Positions 40,203 through 49,400 of a stretch of DNA of 64,000 nt are shown one piece after another. This DNA comes from Amycolatopsis oliviviridis. Lineage in GTDB: Bacteria; Actinomycetota; Actinomycetes; Mycobacteriales; Pseudonocardiaceae. The position numbers were made by a program, and so were the translations under genes. Where the stretch lies: positions 372,001 to 436,000 of the forward strand of contig NZ_BNAY01000003.1 of the NCBI RefSeq assembly GCF_014654365.1, in the 5' to 3' direction. Within the stretch, counting starts at the first letter, position 1. The number at the start of each line of letters is the position of its first letter. The notes below the pieces were generated by a model. That model worked only from the letters and a program-made list of their open reading frames with translations, had not been told where the DNA came from and did not search any database.

Positions 40203-40924
40203 TGAGCCAGATGGACCCCGATCTCCAGTACGTCGACGAACCCGGCGACGAGGTGCCGCGCTCGGCCAAGAGCCGGTGGCTGGTGATCGGGGCCGCCCTG
40301 GTCGTCATGCTGATCCTGGGCTTCGGCCTCGGCGCCCTGACGACCAGGCTGATCGACTCCGAGCCGGAGCAGACGACCCCGGGTGCGGGTTCGGTCGAGG
40401 TCGGCTTCGCGCAGGACATGTCGGTGCACCACCTCCAGGCCGTCACCATGGCGGGCTGGGCGCGGGACCACACGACCGATCCGGCGATCAAGACCCTCGC
40501 GTTCGACATCGAGCGCACGCAGACCGGCCAGGTCGGCCGGATGAAGGGCTGGCTGGGCCTGTGGGGCCAGCCCGAGCAGACGACCGGCGCCTACATGACC
40601 TGGATGACCGAGCCTTCAGGCCACGGCGGACACGGTGGCGCCGACATGAAGCCGTCGAACGGCGCCCCGATGCCGGGGATGGCGACGTCGGCCGAGCTGG
40701 CCAAGCTGCGTTCGCTGACCGGCAAGGAGATGGACGTCTTCTTCCTGCAGCTGATGCTGCGGCACCACATGGGCGGGACCGAGATGGCCCAGTACGGCAA
40801 CGACCACACGTCCATCGCGGACGTGAAGTCGCTGACGCAGAGCATGCTCGTGTCGCAGGGCGCGGAGATGACGCTGATGAAGAACCTCCTGCAGGAGCGC
40901 GGCGCCTCACCGCTCCCCGCCTGA
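40202..40924 (+). CDS. DUF305 membrane-anchored protein
   Basis: 240 aa with one N-terminal transmembrane helix (about residues 23-45) and an extracytoplasmic DUF305 (ferritin-like four-helix) domain: FAQDMSVHHLQAVTMAGW and MLRHHMGGTEMAQYGND, each with the paired His and Met residues typical of the family. DUF305 proteins have been linked with metal, often copper, handling; that role is inference here. GTG start at 40202 (TAGTG overlap with the DUF3105 gene); ATG at 40211 is possible. A hairpin and a metal exporter gene follow. Confidence 0.85.
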   Translation: MSQMDPDLQYVDEPGDEVPRSAKSRWLVIGAALVVMLILGFGLGALTTRLIDSEPEQTTPGAGSVEVGFAQDMSVHHLQAVTMAGWARDHTTDPAIKTLAFDIERTQTGQVGRMKGWLGLWGQPEQTTGAYMTWMTEPSGHGGHGGADMKPSNGAPMPGMATSAELAKLRSLTGKEMDVFFLQLMLRHHMGGTEMAQYGNDHTSIADVKSLTQSMLVSQGAEMTLMKNLLQERGASPLPA

Positions 40925-40940
40925 CGCCACCCTGGCACTT

Positions 40941-41005
40941 CCGGATGTCATGAAAGGGCCGTTCAAGACGTTTTTCGTCTTGAACGGCCCTTTCATGACA
41001 TCCGG
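40941..41005. repeat. Intergenic hairpin H9 (30-bp perfect arms, T5 loop)
   Basis: Arms 40941-40970 and 40976-41005 are perfectly complementary (core GTCATGAAAGGGCCGTTCAA), loop TTTTT. It fills the space between the convergent DUF305 and CDF genes. Confidence 0.93.
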
Positions 41006-41015
41006 CGGGGAGCGG

Positions 41016-41933
41016 CTACCAGGAGAGTTCCCGGCACCGTTGCGCGCATTGGGGCACTTCTATCTGCAGGGTCGCGTGCTCGATCGAGTAGCGGCTCGCC
41101 AGGAGGTTCTGCGCCTCCGTCAGTACCTCCGCCTGCTCCACGGTCGGCGCGATGGTGAGGTGCGCCGAGGCGACCTCCATCCCCGACGTCAGCGTCCAGA
41201 CGTGCAGGTCGTGGACGTCTTCGACGCCCTTCAGCCCACCCAGTTCGGCCTGGATCCCGGCGACGTCGACGCCCTTCGGCGCGTGCTGGAACAGGATCCG
41301 CAGCGCGCGCCGGGCGAGCGCGTACGTGCGGGGCAGGACGAACAGGCCGATCGCGACACCGATGATCGGGTCGGCGTAGCGCCAGCCGGTCAGCAGCGTG
41401 ATCGCACCGCTCAGCAGCACGCCTACGGAGCCGATCAGGTCGGCGAGGACTTCGAGGTACGCGCCCCGGACGTTGATGCTCTCCTCCGCGCCCTTGCGCA
41501 GGATCAGGAAGGAGACGATGTTCGCGACGAGGCCCGCGGCGGCGGCCAGCAGGACCGGCAGGCCGGGCACGGCTGGCGGGTCGCTGATCCGGCCGATGGC
41601 CTCGACCAGCACGTAGCCCGCGACGCCGAACAGCAGGATGGCGTTGCCCAGCGCCGCGAGCACCTCGGCCCGGTAGAAGCCGAACGTGCGGGTGAGCGTC
41701 GGACCGCTGCGCCGGGCCAGGAGGATGGCCGCCAGTGCCATGCCGACACCCAGGACGTCGGTGAACATGTGCGCGGCGTCGGAGATCAGCGCGAGCGAGC
41801 CCGTGGCGAACCCGACGATGAACTCCATCACCATGAAGCCCGCACCGATGACCAGGGCGATCGTCAGGCTCTTGAGGTAGCGGCCTGACGCGCTCGACGG
41901 CGAGGTCGTCCCATGCCCGTGCCCGTGACCCAT
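41016..41933 (-). CDS. Cation diffusion facilitator (zinc-type CDF exporter)
   Basis: 305-aa proton-coupled divalent metal exporter. His-rich N-terminus MGHGHGHG, six transmembrane helices, and the metal site ALISDAAHMFTDVLGV (HxxxD in helix 2) with its partner in LEVLADLIGSVGVL (helix 5; Asp present, the usual His position is Glu/Val). The cytoplasmic C-terminal domain has DVHDLHVWTLTSGMEVASAHL. Zn(II) is the most likely substrate by resemblance to CzcD/ZitB. A palindrome that looks like an ArsR/SmtB operator lies upstream. Confidence 0.88.
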   Translation of the reverse strand: MGHGHGHGTTSPSSASGRYLKSLTIALVIGAGFMVMEFIVGFATGSLALISDAAHMFTDVLGVGMALAAILLARRSGPTLTRTFGFYRAEVLAALGNAILLFGVAGYVLVEAIGRISDPPAVPGLPVLLAAAAGLVANIVSFLILRKGAEESINVRGAYLEVLADLIGSVGVLLSGAITLLTGWRYADPIIGVAIGLFVLPRTYALARRALRILFQHAPKGVDVAGIQAELGGLKGVEDVHDLHVWTLTSGMEVASAHLTIAPTVEQAEVLTEAQNLLASRYSIEHATLQIEVPQCAQRCRELSW

Positions 41934-41967
41934 TGCTCCGCCTCTCGTGAAGTCGACAGGCCGAATA

Positions 41968-41994
41968 TATTGTCACATGCGCATATGTGCAATA
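41968..41994. promoter_or_regulatory. Imperfect palindrome upstream of the CDF exporter (ArsR/SmtB-like operator)
   Basis: TATTG-n-CACAT and ATGTG-n-CAATA form symmetric half sites around GCGCAT, 35 bp upstream of the exporter's ATG. AT-rich 12-2-12 palindromes of this kind bind metal-sensing ArsR-family repressors. No arsR-type gene is adjacent. Confidence 0.5.
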
Positions 41995-42084
41995 CAGGTG
42001 AGCCTAAGTTCACCATGTCTTAAGCCACACACGGAATCCATCCCCCAGGAGGGCCTTCCCGAAACCTGAAACCACCACGCACCG

Positions 42085-43209
42085 CTACCGGAGCGACCGG
42101 AAGAACCCCCGCAGCTGACCGACGAAGGTCTCCGGCTGCTCGAACGCGGCGAAGTGGCCACCCTCGTCCAGCACCTCGTACCAGCGAAGATCGGTGTAGC
42201 GCAGCTCCGCCCAGCGCCGCGAAGGGCGGATGATCTCGCGCGGGAAGATCGAGATACCCGAAGGAACTTCAATCGCGGAGACGTCCCGCTCCTTGTTCTC
42301 CCAGTAGATCCGAGCCGACGAAGCCGCCGTCCCGGTGAACCAGTAGACGGAGATCGCGTCGAGCATCCGCCGCCACGAGAGCGCGGTCTCCGGCGAGCCG
42401 TCGTTGTCGGTCCACTCCCAGAACTTCTCGGCGATCCACGCCGCCTGCGCCGCGGGCGAGTCGGTGAGGCCGTAGCCGACCGTCTGCGGCCGCGTGGCCT
42501 GCTGCTGCGAATACGCGGACCCGACCTCGCGGAACCGCGCGAGGTCTTCGATCGCCGCCCGCTCGTCCGCGGTCGGCTCACCCAGCTCGGCCGCGTCGTA
42601 CGGGACACCCGCCATGTTCACGTGGACGGCGATCACCCGCTCCCGCGCGACCTTGGCGAGCATGTTCGTCACCCCCGCGCCCCAGTCGCCGCCCTGCGCG
42701 ACGTAGCGCTCGTACCCGAGCCGCCCCATCAGCTCGTCCCACGCCCGGGCGATGCGCTCGACGTTCCACCCCGTCGACGACGGCTTGTCGCTCCAGCCGA
42801 AGCCCGGCAGCGACGGCGCCACGACGTGGAACGCGTCCGCCGGGTCGCCGCCGTGCGCCGCGGGATCGGTCAGCGGGCCGAGCACGTCGAGGAACTCGAC
42901 AACCGAACCCGGCCAGCCGTGCGTGAGCACGAGCGGCGTCGCGTCCGGCTCGGGCGAGCGGACGTGCAGGAAGTGGATCCCGAGACCGTCCACAGTGGTC
43001 TTGAACCCCGGGAAAGCGTTGACCCGGCCGGCCAGGCCGAAGTCGTAATCCTCCGCCCAGTAGCGGCACAGCTCGCGCGCGAACTCCAGCGGGACACCCT
43101 GCTCCCAGCCGTCCACGGTCGCCGGCTCCGGCCAGCGCGTGGCACGCAGCCGGGCCCGCAGATCTGCGATGTCGGCTTCGGGAATCCGGACTTCGAACGG
43201 TTCGATCAC
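42085..43209 (-). CDS. Epoxide hydrolase (EHN-type alpha/beta hydrolase)
   Basis: 374-aa cytoplasmic hydrolase opening epoxides by the Asp-nucleophile mechanism. The N-terminal EHN domain (VIEPFEVRIPEADIADLRARL) is followed by the oxyanion motif THGWPGS (residues 96-102), nucleophile Asp175 in AQGGDWGAGV, and the catalytic His352 in DEGGHFAAFEQ. GTG start at 43209 with GGAGG upstream; one of two palindromes of the shared promoter region starts 15 bp away. Divergent from a MarR gene that probably regulates it. Physiological substrate unknown. Confidence 0.88.
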   Translation of the reverse strand: MIEPFEVRIPEADIADLRARLRATRWPEPATVDGWEQGVPLEFARELCRYWAEDYDFGLAGRVNAFPGFKTTVDGLGIHFLHVRSPEPDATPLVLTHGWPGSVVEFLDVLGPLTDPAAHGGDPADAFHVVAPSLPGFGWSDKPSSTGWNVERIARAWDELMGRLGYERYVAQGGDWGAGVTNMLAKVARERVIAVHVNMAGVPYDAAELGEPTADERAAIEDLARFREVGSAYSQQQATRPQTVGYGLTDSPAAQAAWIAEKFWEWTDNDGSPETALSWRRMLDAISVYWFTGTAASSARIYWENKERDVSAIEVPSGISIFPREIIRPSRRWAELRYTDLRWYEVLDEGGHFAAFEQPETFVGQLRGFFRSLR

Positions 43210-43223
43210 GACGTCCTCCAGTT

Positions 43224-43240
43224 CGTTGGTCCCACCAACG
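43224..43240. promoter_or_regulatory. Operator palindrome O1 between epoxide hydrolase and marR
   Basis: CGTTGGTCCCACCAACG: 7-bp perfect arms, 3-bp centre. It is repeated in related form 28 bp away (43252-43268), in the divergent promoter of a MarR gene. Dyads of 16-20 bp are what MarR dimers bind. Confidence 0.7.
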
Positions 43241-43251
43241 CTAGCAGGGTT

Positions 43252-43268
43252 CGTTGGTCGCGCCAACG
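43252..43268. promoter_or_regulatory. Operator palindrome O2 between epoxide hydrolase and marR
   Basis: CGTTGGTCGCGCCAACG: same half sites as O1 (CGTTGG/CCAACG) with a 5-bp centre; it ends 18 bp before the marR ATG, so binding would also repress marR. Confidence 0.7.
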
Positions 43269-43286
43269 GTTCGGTACGCTGCCCCG

Positions 43287-43724
43287 ATGAGCACCGCCCC
43301 CGCCCGACTCCGCGCCAAGGCCAGCTGGCTGGTCAACCAGGCCGCCACCGTGGCCCACCGGCTCGCCATGGACGAGTTCGCCCGCAGCGGCGCCCGCCGG
43401 TACCACTACGGGATCCTCGCCGCGATCGACGAGAACGGCCCGTCGAGCCAGGCCACCTTGAGCCGCTGCACCGGCATCGACCGCAGCGACGTCGTCGCCG
43501 TCATCAACGAACTCGCCGACGCGGGCTACGTCGAACGCGCCCCCGATCCCGCGGACGGGCGGCGCAACCTGATCACCCTCACCGACACGGGCACGCGACG
43601 TTTGGGACACCTGGAAGACCTGGTCAGCGAGACCCAGGGCGTCTTCCTCGCCCCGCTCGACCCCGCCGAACGGGAACAGCTGACCCGGCTCCTGGCCCGC
43701 GTCGTCGAGCACCACCAGGGTTAA
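43287..43724 (+). CDS. MarR-family transcriptional regulator
   Basis: 145-aa winged-helix regulator: helices AKASWLVNQAATVAHRLAMDEF, recognition region SQATLSRCTGIDRSDVVAVINELADAG, and the wing YVERAPDPADGRRNLITLTDTG with the conserved Asp-Arg-Arg. Such dimers usually repress a divergent gene and are released by a small phenolic or toxic ligand. The ATG at 43287 is downstream of two CGTTGG palindromes. The target is inferred to be itself and the epoxide hydrolase. Confidence 0.92.
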   Translation: MSTAPARLRAKASWLVNQAATVAHRLAMDEFARSGARRYHYGILAAIDENGPSSQATLSRCTGIDRSDVVAVINELADAGYVERAPDPADGRRNLITLTDTGTRRLGHLEDLVSETQGVFLAPLDPAEREQLTRLLARVVEHHQG

Positions 43725-43789
43725 CGACCACCTCGCGCGAGGAGGCCGCGCGGGGTGCGCTAAGCTTCACGAGTCGCTCAGGCGGCAAC

Positions 43790-43862
43790 GCCCTCGTAGC
43801 TCAGGGGATAGAGCACTGCCCTCCGGAGGCAGGTGTCGCAGGTTCGAATCCTGCCGAGGGCA
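43790..43862 (+). tRNA. tRNA-Arg (anticodon CCG)
   Basis: 73-nt cloverleaf. Acceptor GCCCTCG pairs with CGAGGGC plus A73; D arm GCTC-AGGGGATA-GAGC; anticodon stem CTGCC/GGCAG with loop CTCCGGA, anticodon CCG reading CGG; T arm GCAGG-TTCGAAT-CCTGC. CCA is not encoded. No variable-arm anomaly. Confidence 0.97.
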
Positions 43863-44094
43863 CACTTCCGATCAGATGAACTCCGTTCGCCAGACGGCAA
43901 TCTGGAATTCCGACAGTGCGATAGCACTTTGTCGACCAGTCACAGCCGGTATCAATGCCAGCAGAATTGTCCGCACATTCGGAAATTCTTCGCACACCCA
44001 TGTTGCTCCATGCGAGTGACACATGATTGCCATCTGTCACATCCAGCGAAGATCCTTGCTAGCTTCCGGGCAACCGACTTGAGGGGTCTGGGCG

Positions 44095-44715
44095 ATGACA
44101 GGGGATCTCGGGCGACGGGCGGCCTTCGGGATGGCGGCGACCGCCGGCGGCGCGTTGCTGGCCGGTGGAACCGCGGGCGCGACGGAGTCCACTGCCGACT
44201 CCGCGATGAACGACAAGCACCAGGTGAGCCCGTCGTTCACCGTGGTGGACAAGCGAGGACGGCAGCGGTTCCTGCTCGACAGCCGCAAGCCGCCGCTGAT
44301 CGTCGACGGCCAGACCTACCCGCCCGAGCGGCGCTCCGGGCCGGAGAACGGCTCTTATCTGATCTTCAACGACGAGACCGGAGACGAAAAGGGCGGCCTG
44401 CTCGTCCACCCCACCGGCGGCCACATCGCCTTCGACTATCCGCACGCGGTGGACGGGATCAACCTCAGCCTGTCCGCGAAGGACGGTGTGGGCGGCGCGG
44501 GCCTGACCATCAACGGCATTCCGGATCCCGACGCCGGACCCGGCGTCCGCGCCACGCCGCGCGCGCTCTTCGGCTGCCACACCGCCTTTGGCGCGCAACT
44601 GGCGTTGTGCGATTCCCAAGGGCGTCCGCGAATCGTGCTCCAGGTCGACGAGAACGACCGGCCGACCATCAAGATCCTGGACGGGGACGGCAAGACCGTC
44701 AACGAACTCGCCTAG
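44095..44715 (+). CDS. Tat-signal exported protein of unknown function
   Basis: 206 aa. The N-terminus MTGDLGRRAAFGMAATAGGALLAGG has twin arginines and a hydrophobic stretch with Ala-rich cleavage region (GGTAGAT). The mature part contains FTVVDKRGRQRFLLDSRKPPLIVDG, YLIFNDETGDEKGGLLVHP, GINLSLSAKDGVGGAGL and, near the end, RIVLQVDENDRPTIKILDGDGKTVNELA; these are short beta-strand repeats in the style of a beta-helix or beta-propeller. No family recognised. It starts 230 bp after tRNA-Arg and is followed by a secreted peptidase. Confidence 0.6.
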   Translation: MTGDLGRRAAFGMAATAGGALLAGGTAGATESTADSAMNDKHQVSPSFTVVDKRGRQRFLLDSRKPPLIVDGQTYPPERRSGPENGSYLIFNDETGDEKGGLLVHPTGGHIAFDYPHAVDGINLSLSAKDGVGGAGLTINGIPDPDAGPGVRATPRALFGCHTAFGAQLALCDSQGRPRIVLQVDENDRPTIKILDGDGKTVNELA

Positions 44716-44800
44716 GCGTCTCTCCGATCTTCGTGAATGCCCGGACGGGACGCCGGGATTGCCGCTACATTCCCCAGGTCCGATCGAACTGGGGGTTCGA

Positions 44801-46360
44801 ATGAGGAGATTCCTCACCATCGGCCTGACCGCGCTGCTCACCTTGGGCACCGCGGCGGCCGTCAGTACACCGGCGCGAGCCGTTTCGCAGCTCGACTTCG
44901 GGGCCTGCCCGGCGGATGTCGCCCAGGCGTACCCGGCGCTGAAATGCGCGACGGTCAACGTCCCGCTCGACTATTCGCGGCCGTTCGGCGCGCGGATGGA
45001 CGTGCTCGTCTCGAAACACACCAGCACCGACCCGGCGAAACGACGCGGCGTGCTGTTCGTCAATCCCGGCGGTCCGGCGGGTTCCGCGGTGATGCAGGCG
45101 GGAAAGCTGTCCCTTCCGGACGCGACCGGGTACACCCGGCTGCCCAAGGAAGTGCTGGAGGCCTACGACATCGTCGGCCTCGATTCCCGCGGCACCGGCC
45201 ACAGCCAGCCGCTCAGCTGCGTCGGCGAGGACTACTGGCGCCAGCTGCAGCCCGACCCGGACCGGCCTGAGGAACGGGACAAGAGCTGGGATCGCTGGAA
45301 GGCTTTCGCCCGATCCTGCGCGGAAAAGAACGGCGACAAGCTGCAGCACACCGGCAGCCGCAACGTGATCCAGGACATGGACCGCGTCCGCACGCTGCTC
45401 GGCGAGGAGAAGATCAGCTACCTGGGCTATTCCTACGGCACCTATCTCGGCAGCGCGTATGCCGAGCGATATCCGGACCGGGTCGACCGGATGGTCCTCG
45501 ACAGCTCGATGAACCCGGTGGAACCGCAGATGTGGTACGGGAACTCGACCGGTCAGGTCACCGCGGGAGTCGCTCGCGAAAAGGCCTACTTGAGCTGGAT
45601 CGCCCAGTACGACAACGTTTTCCACCTCGGCAAGACCTACGAGGAGGTGAACGCGGCCTGGCAGAAACTGCTCGGTGACTTCCGGAAGGCGCCGCGCGGG
45701 CCGTCGAAGAACGTCGGCGCGGTGGAACTGTTGGACGTCTACATCGCCAACCTCTCCCACGAGCTCTACTGGGAGCCCCTCGCGAAGGCGATGGCCGACT
45801 ACGTGCTGCGCGGCGACGATCGCGCCGTGCTGGACTGGGCGACCCCATCGGGTGGCGCGGCGGGCGAGAGCTTCATCGCGGGGATGATCTCGATCGCCTG
45901 TGTCGACTCCGACGCTCCGACGGACCGCACGAAGATCGAACGCGACTTCGGCGAGCTGGCCAAGACCAGCGATTTCGCCTGGTACAACGTGTCGATCCCG
46001 TCGGCCTGCGCCAACTGGCCGGTACACGACCAGCGGATCGTGCCGTCGGGGAAGAACCTGCCGCCGATCCTGATGTTCGGTGTCGAAGGAGACTCCGCGA
46101 CGCCGTACGCGAACACGATCGCGATGCACCGGCAGTTGCCCACTTCGGTGCTGGTGACCGAACGCGGGGCGGGGACCCACTGCGTGTTCGGCAGCCACCC
46201 GTCGATGGTCAACCGGGAGGCGCAGCGGATCGGCAAGGAATACCTCGTCGACGGCCTGCTCCCGAACGGTGACCTCGACATCGCGCCGCATCCCCTGCCG
46301 GTACCGAAGGCGGGAACCGCGACGGCCGCGCGTCCGGCCGTCGTTTCACAGCACTCGTGA
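44801..46360 (+). CDS. Secreted alpha/beta-hydrolase peptidase (S33, tripeptidyl aminopeptidase-like)
   Basis: 519-aa exported serine hydrolase. Signal peptide MRRFLTIGLTALLTLGTAAA... cleaved near STPARA. The oxyanion region is FVNPGGPAGSAV, the nucleophile Ser211 lies in YLGYSYGTYLGSAYAE, Asp431 in MFGVEGDSATPY and His460 in GAGTHCVFGSH. This is the arrangement of the Streptomyces SlpD/SlpE and tripeptidyl-aminopeptidase group, acting on peptides outside the cell. The ATG at 44801 has a weak GGGGGTTCGA upstream. It converges with the STAND gene. Confidence 0.88.
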   Translation: MRRFLTIGLTALLTLGTAAAVSTPARAVSQLDFGACPADVAQAYPALKCATVNVPLDYSRPFGARMDVLVSKHTSTDPAKRRGVLFVNPGGPAGSAVMQAGKLSLPDATGYTRLPKEVLEAYDIVGLDSRGTGHSQPLSCVGEDYWRQLQPDPDRPEERDKSWDRWKAFARSCAEKNGDKLQHTGSRNVIQDMDRVRTLLGEEKISYLGYSYGTYLGSAYAERYPDRVDRMVLDSSMNPVEPQMWYGNSTGQVTAGVAREKAYLSWIAQYDNVFHLGKTYEEVNAAWQKLLGDFRKAPRGPSKNVGAVELLDVYIANLSHELYWEPLAKAMADYVLRGDDRAVLDWATPSGGAAGESFIAGMISIACVDSDAPTDRTKIERDFGELAKTSDFAWYNVSIPSACANWPVHDQRIVPSGKNLPPILMFGVEGDSATPYANTIAMHRQLPTSVLVTERGAGTHCVFGSHPSMVNREAQRIGKEYLVDGLLPNGDLDIAPHPLPVPKAGTATAARPAVVSQHS

Positions 46361-46367
46361 CATCCGC

Positions 46368-46399
46368 TGGCCCGTCCCGGTTTTCGCCGGGGCGGGTCA
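46368..46399. terminator. Bidirectional terminator-like hairpin between convergent genes
   Basis: TGGCCCGTCCCGG (46368-46380) pairs with CCGGGGCGGGTCA (46387-46399) over 13 bp, including wobble or mismatch positions, around loop TTTTCG. It fills the 40-bp gap between the S33 peptidase and STAND stop codons. Confidence 0.65.
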
Positions 46400-46400
46400 G

Positions 46401-49400
46401 CTATGCGATTCCCTTGATCGGCTGATCCCAGTGCGAGAGCACGAGTTTCGCCAGCGTTTCGACGACCTCGGGGCGGCGGCGCGCGACCTCCCTCAGCGGC
46501 AGTGACCACGAGTCGTTCTTCCAGGCGCCTGCCAGTTGCTCGCAGGCCAGCTTGTCGTGCACGGGACCGTCGCCCAGCGCCGAGGCGAGACGCAGGTGCT
46601 CAGCGGGTTGTTTTCCCCCGTCGCTCCACGACTCCGAGATTTCGGCGGCGACATGAGTCGCGAGCAGGTCTTGCCCGCCTCGGGTCAGAACGGACACCAG
46701 TCGGGTCAAATACGCCGCGCGGGACTCGATTCCCCTGATTTTCAACGACCTGATCGTCGTCACCAGAGTCGACAGGTGCCCGGTGACGGATCCTTGCACG
46801 CTCTTGGGCAACTCGCAGAGGGCGCGGACGACGGCGAGGTACGCGTCCGGCTGCCGAAAGCCGGACAGGGAATGACACTGGTCGGCCGCGGCCCGCAGTC
46901 GTCGCTCCGCGTCGTCCGCCCGGCCGGCGACGGCGTAGGCGACCATTCCGTCGAGAACCGTGTCAAGTTTTTGGGCGGCCAGGTCCGCCGATCCGCTGTC
47001 GTCCATCGAAGCCAGGACTCGGTTCAAAGCCTCTTGCTCCCCCAGCACGGCCAGTTCCCTGGCCATCCTCGCCTGTGCGCCGAGCCTCGCACCGGCGGGA
47101 AGAGAAACGATCAGGGTTTCCCCTTCCTCGATTCGCCCGCTCTTGACCAGCATGACGACCAGATCGCGCACGGAAACGAAGGACGACACCGCGGACAGCT
47201 CTTTTCCCGCGGCGAGCCAGGCATCCGTGAAAGTGCGCTTCTCCGCGAAATGATAGCCCGGACGGCCGGCGAAGGACTCGGCCAGCGACTGGGCCTTGTC
47301 CCATGCTTTCGACACCGTGAAAGCGGCCATGCAGTAGTAGTACGAGGAATAGCGATCGTTTCTTTCCTCTATCCTGGCGATGGCCGTTTCGGTCAGCTTG
47401 ACAGCTGTGTCGTGGTCGCCGAATTCAGCCGCCGCCAGCGCGAGCTGTCCCATCGCGGTGGCTCCGAGCCGGGGAGCGAGTTCGTCGAGATGCTTTCGGG
47501 CCAGTGCGATCGTCCGCCGGGTCAGGCTTTTCTCGCTCTCGGCCGTCACCAGCGCCATCGCCAGGTCACCGAGAGCGTAAGCCCGTTCTTGCAGGTTGTC
47601 CTTTGTGCGATGGATCTGTTCCGCCTGAGCCGTCCAGACCCGGGCCTGCCGCACCGCCTGTTCCGAGGGGGCACCGGTGGCCACGTCGAACGGTTCCGCC
47701 GTGACCAGGATCCTGGCCCCTTCGAGCAGACTTCCCGCCCGGATGCTGACGGTCGCATTAAGAAGATCGTGTTCTCGGTGATAGCTCGTCGCGACCACTT
47801 CGGCTTCGGTGATCAATTGCCTGATCCGAGGTTCGTCCGGAACCGGATCCAGACATCGGAAGACCGCGGCCAGCGCCTTGACGGTCGCATACGGATCCCG
47901 GAAAGAACGCGCCACTCGCAGAGCGTCTTCCCAGCGGCCGACGGCGGTCAGGCGCATGGCCAGCCGGACGAACACCCACTCTCGCGGCCCCGGGGCATTC
48001 GCCGAACGGATGTCACGGAGGGCCGATTCGTAGTCGTCCATGGCGATACGCGCCAAGCACAAGTCGGTGACCGTGTCGGCGTCTTTCTCCGGTCGCGGCC
48101 CGGTCGCAAGGAAGTCTTCGGCCCTGCCGAGCATCGGTTCGGCTTGTTCGCGGTCGGTCGGCATCAAACCGGCGGCGGCAGCGGCCAGCAGCCTGGCCTT
48201 GAGCTCGTTCGTATCTGCTCGGGCGACCAAGGCTTCGATACGACCTACGTCACCGAGTCTCACGAGGAGCTTCACCACCGCGACCGCGTGGTCCGGCTGC
48301 AGACCCTCCGTCACGGAATCCAGCAGTCGCAGGGCCTCCTCGGTCCGGCGCGTCTCGGCATGGCCCCGGGCCAGCGCGATCGTGCCCCACGGCCAAGCCG
48401 TCCGGTCGGCGAGCTCCCGCGCTTCGGCGTCGCGGTGAGCGACGGTCATGGCGGTGACGATGGCCATCTTCGCCACCCGGTGGGAGTTACCCCACGGCTC
48501 CTCCGGCACCTGTGACAGCCAGGCCACGGCAGTGTCGATGTCACCGGTCTCGGCCACTCTCGCTATCAGCCTGTCCCAGGCCCACGTAGTGTTTTCGGCG
48601 ACCTCCGCGAGGCTTTTGGCCCTCCCCGGCTGACCCAAGAGCACCAGGATCGTCGGCAGGCCGGTCAGTGGCCTCTTGACATGGGTCTCGAGTTCGTCGC
48701 GGAAGAACGCGAGGGTACCGATGGCGGCCAGGTCCGAAGGCTCATCAGCGACGTACAGCGCCAGTGCGGTCTTGATCTCTCGCAGCGCGTGGACGTCGTC
48801 GCCGGTCTGTGCCAGCAGCCACTGATGTCGTGTGGGGTCGGTCGTCAACGACAGCGATCGTGCCCGGTCCTTCCGGTCGACGAGCATCGCGAGATACCCC
48901 CGCAGCAGAAACCGGGAAGGCGCGTCCGGCCAGCCCTGCTCCCGGTGGCGATCGATCCAGCGGTGAATCCGGTCTCGGTGCCGGTCGAGCTCTTGCGTCG
49001 AGTGGATGGCCAAGGCCGTCGTGCGGAGGTCGTCGTGGCCGAGCACGTACATGTCGTCGCGACGAACGAAGCTGCGACCGGTCCGGGTGCCGAGGCGATA
49101 TTCGACGTCTTGAGCCGTCGAGCCGATCAGTCCGGCCAGTTCGTCCGCGGTCAGGCCACTGCCCGCCACGGTCAGCAGGCCCAGGAGATCCCGGTCGCGG
49201 GGCTCGCCTTTCAGGAGTCTCCGCAGTTCCTGTTCCATCTCCCGCCGCACGTCCCGAGCCGCTCGCGACGGGGACAGCCGCCGGACGATCGTGTCGTCGC
49301 GCAGCGGATGACTCGACGGGACATCGAGCGGTGCCAAGGGATTCGGGCGTCCGGTCACGATCACCCGCGTACCCGAGGGCGGCCGCGACGGCAGTAGCGC

